Origin: an uncultured Clostridia bacterium
Lineage (GTDB): Bacteria; Bacillota; Clostridia; Christensenellales; Aristaeellaceae
NCBI GenBank assembly: GCA_937874275.1
Contig: CALNAU010000195.1
Span: 1 to 29,431, forward strand
Reading direction: 5' to 3'
Length of the DNA: 29,431 nt
Part shown: in pieces, positions 24,905-29,431 of the stretch
Layout of the letters: each line of letters starts with the position of its first letter
Position numbering within the stretch: position 1 is the first letter of the stretch
Made by a program: the position numbers and the translations under genes
The notes under the pieces: generated by a model
Database searches by the model: none
The model's input: the letters and a program-made list of their open reading frames with translations, nothing else
Told to the model about the DNA's origin: nothing

Positions 24905-25032
24905 GCGGGGAACCTTTTGTGAACAAAAGGTTTCCCCGCACCCCTCCAAAAAACTTTAATGAATTTTATGGTACATCATCTACATGTTAAAGTTCTTTGG
25001 GGGTTTGGGGTCTTTCTTTCCAGAAAGACCCC
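24905..25032. repeat. Composite inverted-repeat element between dnaK and dnaJ
   Basis: Hairpin A (24905-24939): GCGGGGAACCTTTTGT pairs with its complement apart from one bulged base. Central imperfect inverted repeat: left arm 24940-24959 (ACCCCTCCAAAAAACTTTAA) against right arm 24987-25004, enclosing an AT-rich 27-nt centre. Hairpin B (25007-25032): GGGGTCTTTCT pairs perfectly with AGAAAGACCCC around TTCC. The whole resembles a mobile palindromic (REP- or MITE-like) repeat or a double attenuator. A U-run after the stems is absent on the dnaK-to-dnaJ strand. Confidence 0.6.
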
Positions 25033-25056
25033 AACGTTCCTCCCTATCCCGTGTTC

Positions 25057-26889
25057 TTAGTGTACCTCGCCGTCAGCGTTGACGGAGCCGTCCGGGTTCT
25101 CCATCGGGCCCTGCTGGAAACCACCGTCCGGGCCGGGCTGGCCGTCCTGGGGCTGGCCTTCCTGCTGGTATAGCTTGCCAAAGATTTCATAGACCTTCTG
25201 GGTCATGGCGTCCATGGCGGGTTTGATTTCGTCGGCCTTGCCGCCCTCGCGGACCTTCTTGAAGTCGGCGATTTCGTTTTCGACGGTCATTTTGTCTTCG
25301 CTGGTCAGCTTTTCACCGTTGTCGCGCAGCTGCTTCTCCAGGTCGTAGATGAGGTTGTCGGCGCGGTTGAGGGTTTCGACCTCTTCCTTGCGGCGCTTAT
25401 CATCCTCGGCGAACTGCTCGGCCTCCTTGACGCGGGCGTTGATTTCGTCCTCGGTCAGGTTGGTGGAGGCGGTGATGGTGATGTTCTGGCTGTTGCCGGT
25501 GCCCAGGTCCTTGGCGGACACGCTGACGATGCCGTTCTTGTCGATGGCGAACTTGACCTCAATCTGCGGCACGCCGCGGGGGGCGGCCGGGATGCCGGTC
25601 AGCTGGAAGCGGCCCAGCGTCTTGTTGTCAAAGGCCATGGGGCGCTCGCCCTGCAGCACGTGGATTTCCACTGTGGTCTGGCCGTCCGCCGCCGTGGAGA
25701 ACACCTGGCTCTTCTCGGTGGGGATGGTGGTGTTGCGGTCGATCAGGCGGGTGAAGATGTGGCCTTCGGTCTCCAGCCCCAGGCTAAGGGGGGTGACATC
25801 CAGCAGCAGCACATCCTTGACTTCGCCGCCCAGCACGCCGGCCTGGATGGCCGCGCCGATGGCAACGCACTCGTCGGGGTTGATGCCCTTGAAGGGCTCT
25901 TTGCCGGTGATGTTCTTCACTGCGTCCTGCACGGCGGGGATGCGGGTGGAGCCGCCCACCAGAATCACCTTGTCAATCTGCTGGGCCGTCAGGCCGGCGT
26001 CTTTCAGCGCGGTCTGCATGGGGCCGATGGTGCGCTCCACCAGGTCGGCGGTCAGCTCGTTAAACTTGGCGCGGGTCAGGGTGACGTCCAGGTGTTTGGG
26101 GCCGTTGGCGTCGGCGGTGATGAAGGGCAGGTTGATGTTGGCTGCCATCACGCCGCTCAGGTCAATCTTGGCCTTCTCGGCGGCTTCCTTCAGGCGCTGG
26201 TAGGCCATGCGGTCCTTCTTGAGGTCGATGCCGTTTTCCTTGCGGAAGATTTCGGCCACGTAGTCGATGACGCGGTCGTCAAAGTCGTCGCCGCCCAGGG
26301 CGGTGTCGCCGTTGGTGGCCAGCACTTCGAACACGCCGTCGCCGATCTCCAGCAGGCTGACGTCAAAGGTGCCGCCGCCCAGGTCGTAGACCAGAATCTT
26401 GTGGCTGTGCTCCTTGTCCAGGCCGTAGGCCAGGCTGGCTGCGGTGGGCTCGTTGATGATGCGCATCACTTCCAAGCCCGCGATGCGGCCGGCATCCTTG
26501 GTGGCCTGGCGCTGCGAGTCGGAGAAGTACGCGGGCACGGTGATGACCGCCTGGGTCACGCTCTCGCCCAGGTACGCTTCCGCGTCCTGCTTGAGCTTTT
26601 GCAGAATCATCGCGCTGATGTCCTGGGGGGTGTAGTTCTTGCCGTCGATGGAAATTTTATAGTCGGTGCCCATCTTCCGCTTGATAGAGGAGATGGTGCG
26701 GTCCGGGTTGGTGATGGCCTGGCGCTTGGCAATCTGGCCGACCAGCCGCTCGCCGTCCTTGGCAAAGGCCACGACGGAGGGCGTGGTGCGGCCGCCTTCG
26801 GGGTTGGTGATGACGACGGGCTCGCCGCCTTCCATCACGGCCACGCAGCTGTTGGTGGTACCAAGGTCAATACCGATAATTTTACTCAT
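25057..26889 (-). CDS. dnaK: Molecular chaperone DnaK (Hsp70)
   Basis: This 610-residue ATP-driven chaperone works with DnaJ and GrpE. The nucleotide-binding domain opens with IGIDLGTTNSCVAV and contains VYDLGGGTFDVSLLEIGDG and VILVGGSTRIPAVQ. The substrate domain starts after the linker DVLLLDVTPLSLGLE. Between KRKMG and DYKISIDGKNYTP it lacks the roughly 24-residue segment found in Gram-negative DnaK, a recognised Gram-positive-type signature. The C-terminal tail is Gly/Gln/Pro-rich and ends GEVH. The ATG follows AGAGGAAACACAC. It lies 51 nt after grpE with no CIRCE or promoter between, so it is read from the hrcA promoter. Confidence 0.98.
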   Translation of the reverse strand: MSKIIGIDLGTTNSCVAVMEGGEPVVITNPEGGRTTPSVVAFAKDGERLVGQIAKRQAITNPDRTISSIKRKMGTDYKISIDGKNYTPQDISAMILQKLKQDAEAYLGESVTQAVITVPAYFSDSQRQATKDAGRIAGLEVMRIINEPTAASLAYGLDKEHSHKILVYDLGGGTFDVSLLEIGDGVFEVLATNGDTALGGDDFDDRVIDYVAEIFRKENGIDLKKDRMAYQRLKEAAEKAKIDLSGVMAANINLPFITADANGPKHLDVTLTRAKFNELTADLVERTIGPMQTALKDAGLTAQQIDKVILVGGSTRIPAVQDAVKNITGKEPFKGINPDECVAIGAAIQAGVLGGEVKDVLLLDVTPLSLGLETEGHIFTRLIDRNTTIPTEKSQVFSTAADGQTTVEIHVLQGERPMAFDNKTLGRFQLTGIPAAPRGVPQIEVKFAIDKNGIVSVSAKDLGTGNSQNITITASTNLTEDEINARVKEAEQFAEDDKRRKEEVETLNRADNLIYDLEKQLRDNGEKLTSEDKMTVENEIADFKKVREGGKADEIKPAMDAMTQKVYEIFGKLYQQEGQPQDGQPGPDGGFQQGPMENPDGSVNADGEVH

Positions 26890-26940
26890 GTGTGTTTCCT
26901 CTCTTTATTCCGATTGATTGTTTACGATCTATTGTATGCC

Positions 26941-27513
26941 TCAGGCGACGATCACTTTGACCATCGCGTGGCGAAGCACCTGGTCTCCCAGCTGGTAGCC
27001 CTTCAAAAATACCTGGGCCACGGTGCCGGGTTCGCCCTCCTCGGGCGTGCCCTGGGTGACGGCATCCTCCAGCCGGGGATCAAATGGCTGGCCCACCCGG
27101 TCAATCACGCTGACGCCGCGCTTCTCCAGCGCCTCCATCAGCTGCTTTTGCACCAGCTTGACGCCGCTGCACAGCGCTTCATCGCTGCTTTCCGCGTCCA
27201 GCGCGCGCTCCAGGTTGTCGACGACGGGCAAAATGGTCTTAATGAAGCTGGCCGCGCCATCTTCAAAGGCCTCTGCCCGCACGCTCTGGTTGCGGCGGCG
27301 GAAGTTGTCAAAATCCGCCTGCACGCGCTGGGCCATGGTGAGGTACTCATCGCGCTGGGTCTCCGCCTCGCTGAGGCGGGTTTCCAACGCCTGCAGGGCC
27401 TCGTTGTGGGCGGTGTCGGGCAGGGGCGCGTCCTGCGCGGGCTGCTCCTGGGGGATTGGCTCCTGCGCCTTGGCGGTTGCCTCCGGGTTGGTCTGCCGTT
27501 TGCTTGTCTTCAT
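26941..27513 (-). CDS. grpE: Nucleotide exchange factor GrpE
   Basis: This 190-residue factor releases ADP from DnaK. ATG 27513 (MKTSKRQT) is preceded by GGAGG at 5-nt spacing; an in-frame ATG at 27534 would add 7 residues and overlap hrcA but lacks a ribosome site. After a Pro/Gln/Ala-rich N terminus, the long dimerising coiled coil covers about residues 38-85 and includes QADFDNFRRRNQ. The C-terminal beta domain ends in GYQLGDQVLRHAMVKVIVA, matching the family signature. It lies 13 nt after hrcA. Confidence 0.95.
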   Translation of the reverse strand: MKTSKRQTNPEATAKAQEPIPQEQPAQDAPLPDTAHNEALQALETRLSEAETQRDEYLTMAQRVQADFDNFRRRNQSVRAEAFEDGAASFIKTILPVVDNLERALDAESSDEALCSGVKLVQKQLMEALEKRGVSVIDRVGQPFDPRLEDAVTQGTPEEGEPGTVAQVFLKGYQLGDQVLRHAMVKVIVA

Positions 27514-27526
27514 TGATTCCTCCGGG

Positions 27527-28558
27527 TCATTCATCGTTGGGGGTCATTAAAATCTGGCTGAGCGTGCGCCCGGCGACGGACAAAGTGTCCAGCACCTGGC
27601 GGTAAGGCATGCGCGTGGGGCCGATGACCCCAATGGCGCCTCTGTGGCCGCGGCCCACGTCGTACGAGCAGGTCACGATGGACAGGTCTGCCATGCGGGG
27701 GATGCCGCTCTCCGGGCCGATGCGCACCGACAGGCCGCCATCGGCGTCTGCCTTGAGCAGGCTGAGCAGCGAGTCGGTCTCGTTGAGGGCGCTGAGCATG
27801 TCGCAGGCCTTGGCCACATCGGCGTACTCAGGGTGGCGCAGCATGTTGTGGCTGCCGGCCACGCGCAGGCTGTCATTGGCGGACTGTCGCTCCAGTTGAC
27901 CGGCCAGCTCCGCGATGCCTTCCAGCACCTGCGGGTCCAGCGGCGCCTGCTGGGAGAAGCTTTTGAGCAGCTTCTGCGCCTCGCGCAGCGTCTGGCCGCG
28001 CAGGCGGTCTGACAGCATGCGGCTGATGGCGTACAGGCCGTCATGGTCCAGCATGTCGGACACGTGCAATACAGCGTCGCGGATGATGCCGCCGTCGGTC
28101 ACCACCACAATCAGGGCGGAGGCCCGGCTGATGGGCACTAGGTGCAGGCTGTTGATGCGCAGCTCGTCCTGCTTGGGCATCATCACCACCGAGGGGTACT
28201 GCGTCAGCTCGCTGAGGGCCTCGGCCATGCCGTTGACCACATCGTTGAGCTGTTTCACGCGGCCCATCAGGTCGCGGCGGATGCGCTCGGCCTCGGTATC
28301 GGGCAGGGGCTCCGCTTCGTGCAGGCTGTCCACGTACAGGCGATACGCCTTGGCGTTGGGCACGCGGCCCGCGGATACGTGGGGCTGCTCCAGGTAGCCC
28401 AGCTCGGTCAGGTCGCTCATCTCATTGCGGATGGTGGCGCTGGACAGGCCCAGCATGTACTTGCCCGAGATGGTGCGGGAGCCCACCGGCGACGCGGTGC
28501 GCACATAGTCATCTATGATGGCCCGCAGGATGCGCTTTTTGCGCTCGTCCAGCTGCAT
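27527..28558 (-). CDS. hrcA: Heat-inducible transcription repressor HrcA
   Basis: This 343-residue repressor binds CIRCE and keeps class I heat-shock genes off in unstressed cells. The start is ATG 28558 (MQLDERKKRIL) behind AAGGAGGGAG; the upstream extension crosses the leader and is not coding. The N-terminal winged helix (about 1-75) holds SSATIRNEMSDLTELGYLEQ, the DNA-reading part. The C-terminal dimerisation/GAF-like region ends RTLSQILMTPNDE. It is the first gene of hrcA-grpE-dnaK-dnaJ and lies directly downstream of a perfect CIRCE, so it should repress itself and the whole cluster. Confidence 0.97.
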   Translation of the reverse strand: MQLDERKKRILRAIIDDYVRTASPVGSRTISGKYMLGLSSATIRNEMSDLTELGYLEQPHVSAGRVPNAKAYRLYVDSLHEAEPLPDTEAERIRRDLMGRVKQLNDVVNGMAEALSELTQYPSVVMMPKQDELRINSLHLVPISRASALIVVVTDGGIIRDAVLHVSDMLDHDGLYAISRMLSDRLRGQTLREAQKLLKSFSQQAPLDPQVLEGIAELAGQLERQSANDSLRVAGSHNMLRHPEYADVAKACDMLSALNETDSLLSLLKADADGGLSVRIGPESGIPRMADLSIVTCSYDVGRGHRGAIGVIGPTRMPYRQVLDTLSVAGRTLSQILMTPNDE

Positions 28559-28670
28559 GTGCTCCCTCCTTCTCGTGATGGTTTGCTGTCGGGTTCGGCC
28601 GCTGTGATGGTTTTCGTACCATCTCAAGGGGCATTTCCTATCAGCGTTTCGCTTGCGTTTTCCTTTGTTG

Positions 28671-28697
28671 TTAGCACTCTCGTCGATTGAGTGCTAA
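28671..28697. promoter_or_regulatory. CIRCE operator (HrcA binding site)
   Basis: TTAGCACTC (28671-28679), a 9-nt spacer, then GAGTGCTAA (28689-28697): a perfect match to the consensus. It lies just downstream of the -10 box in the direction of hrcA transcription and 113 nt before the hrcA ATG. No other CIRCE occurs in the window. Confidence 0.97.
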
Positions 28698-28708
28698 TCA
28701 ACGTACTC

Positions 28709-28737
28709 AATGTAACACGCATCGGGGGCCTTGTCAA
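28709..28737 (-). promoter_or_regulatory. Sigma-A promoter of the hrcA-grpE-dnaK-dnaJ cluster
   Basis: On the minus strand TTGACA (28732-28737) and TACATT (28709-28714) are 17 nt apart, directly upstream of CIRCE, the standard arrangement for HrcA control. Confidence 0.88.
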
Positions 28738-28886
28738 GGCCGAATTGCCCCAATTTGACAAATCCCTGCCGTCTTTTTACTTGGAGTAAATTTTGATTGG
28801 GAATAACGTTTTATTGAGGCCGAAGTTGGGTAACATAGTGATTGACAGGGCACATGCCCGCAAGTAAGGGGAGGAGTACATTGATA

Positions 28887-29399
28887 ATGAAGAAGAACAT
28901 TGCCAAAATGCTCAATGACCAGGTAAACAAGGAGCTGTTTTCCGCGTACCTGTATCTGGAGTTCAACAACTGGCTGATGGATCAGGGCTTCACCGGTTTT
29001 GCCCATTGGTATCGCATCCAGGCCATGGAAGAGCGCGATCACGCGATGCTGATCTACGATTATCTGCACCACAACAACGAGACGGTGGACCTGCAGGCCA
29101 TCGAGCAGCCCAACACGGAGGCCCAGTCCGTGCTGGACATCCTCAAGGCTGGCCTGGAGCATGAGGAGTACATCACCGCCTCGATTCATGATATTTACGA
29201 AGTGGCCCTCAAGGAGAAGGACTACCGCACCAAGGAGTTCCTAGACTGGTTCGTCAAGGAGCAAGGCGAAGAGGAAGCCAACGCCAACGACCTTATCGAC
29301 CGCGCCACCATCCTGGGCGACGACCGCAAGGCCCTATACATCATGAACGGCGAGCTGGCCACCCGTGCCTACGCGCCGCCCTCGCTGACCATTACCTGA
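28887..29399 (+). CDS. ftnA: Non-haem ferritin
   Basis: This 170-residue iron-storage protein oxidises Fe(II) and stores the mineral in a 24-subunit shell in the cytoplasm. ATG 28887 (MKKNIAKMLNDQ) follows GGGGAGGAG; a TTG at 28881 is a close in-frame alternative adding two residues. Ferroxidase-centre residues are visible: Glu16 in NKELFSAYLYLE, Glu49 and His52 in QAMEERDHAM, Glu93 in HEEYITAS, and Gln126 and Glu129 in KEQGEEE. It is divergent from the heat-shock operon. In the 28738-28886 gap I see no confident promoter or Fur/PerR box, only a small GGGC/GCCC hairpin (28848-28859) before the ribosome site. The symbol is given by family resemblance. Confidence 0.93.
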   Translation: MKKNIAKMLNDQVNKELFSAYLYLEFNNWLMDQGFTGFAHWYRIQAMEERDHAMLIYDYLHHNNETVDLQAIEQPNTEAQSVLDILKAGLEHEEYITASIHDIYEVALKEKDYRTKEFLDWFVKEQGEEEANANDLIDRATILGDDRKALYIMNGELATRAYAPPSLTIT

Positions 29400-29431
29400 T
29401 TTTCACAGGTTCTCACATCCTTTCCGCCGGG

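Noticed and set aside
28738..28886. Ferritin promoter using TTGACA at 28755
   Set aside because: No acceptable -10 box lies 16-18 nt downstream, and no Fur or PerR palindrome could be recognised.
1..29431. CRISPR arrays, tRNA or rRNA genes, transposase genes, prophage
   Set aside because: No regularly spaced repeats, no cloverleaf-like or rRNA-like sequence and no recombinase or transposase motifs were seen.

Overview
The window reads as a GC-rich (about 60% by eye) chromosome segment of a Bacillota (Firmicutes), most likely a Clostridia-type gut lineage. The main support is the heat-shock block hrcA-grpE-dnaK-dnaJ behind a perfect CIRCE operator, and a DnaK of 610 residues that lacks the roughly 24-residue N-terminal segment present in DnaK of Gram-negative bacteria. 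The genus is not identifiable from what I can see.

Layout. (1) 1-182, minus: the 5' end of a secreted SH3b-type protein, cut by the window edge, divergent from (2) 321-4249, plus: two overlapping ABC exporter half-transporters forming an asymmetric heterodimer. (3) 4358-8191, minus: four translationally coupled genes for an Opp/Dpp-type importer (ATPase F, ATPase D, permease C, permease B), with its binding protein transcribed divergently at 8374-9987. (4) 10351-16474, plus: a complete five-gene Opp-type operon (binding protein, B, C, D, F) with a long structured leader. (5) 16676-22969, plus: a tandem paralogue of that operon with its own promoter and terminator. (6) 23076-23645, plus: a small secreted protein of unknown function. 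(7) 23741-28558, minus: hrcA-grpE-dnaK-dnaJ. (8) 28887-29399, plus: ferritin.

How the genes work together. About 18 kb is devoted to three oligopeptide-family (SBP_bac_5 / BPD_transp_1 / ABC ATPase) uptake systems. System 1 is conventional: its ATPases carry the usual C-terminal four-cysteine motif. Systems 2 and 3 are sisters that have lost all those cysteines, and in ATPase F they share a different tail. All three binding proteins have cleavable signal peptides with no lipobox cysteine, which is unexpected in a single-membrane bacterium.

The most unusual gene is the C-type permease of system 3 (19580-20962). It carries about 135 extra residues, including an SH3b-like domain, in the extracytoplasmic loop after its first membrane helix; its paralogue in system 2 lacks them. 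Other points of interest are a roughly 235-nt leader with mutually exclusive hairpins ahead of the system 2 binding protein, hairpins at the same place (between binding protein and permease) in both sister operons, and a set of related palindromes with compensating base changes at gene ends.
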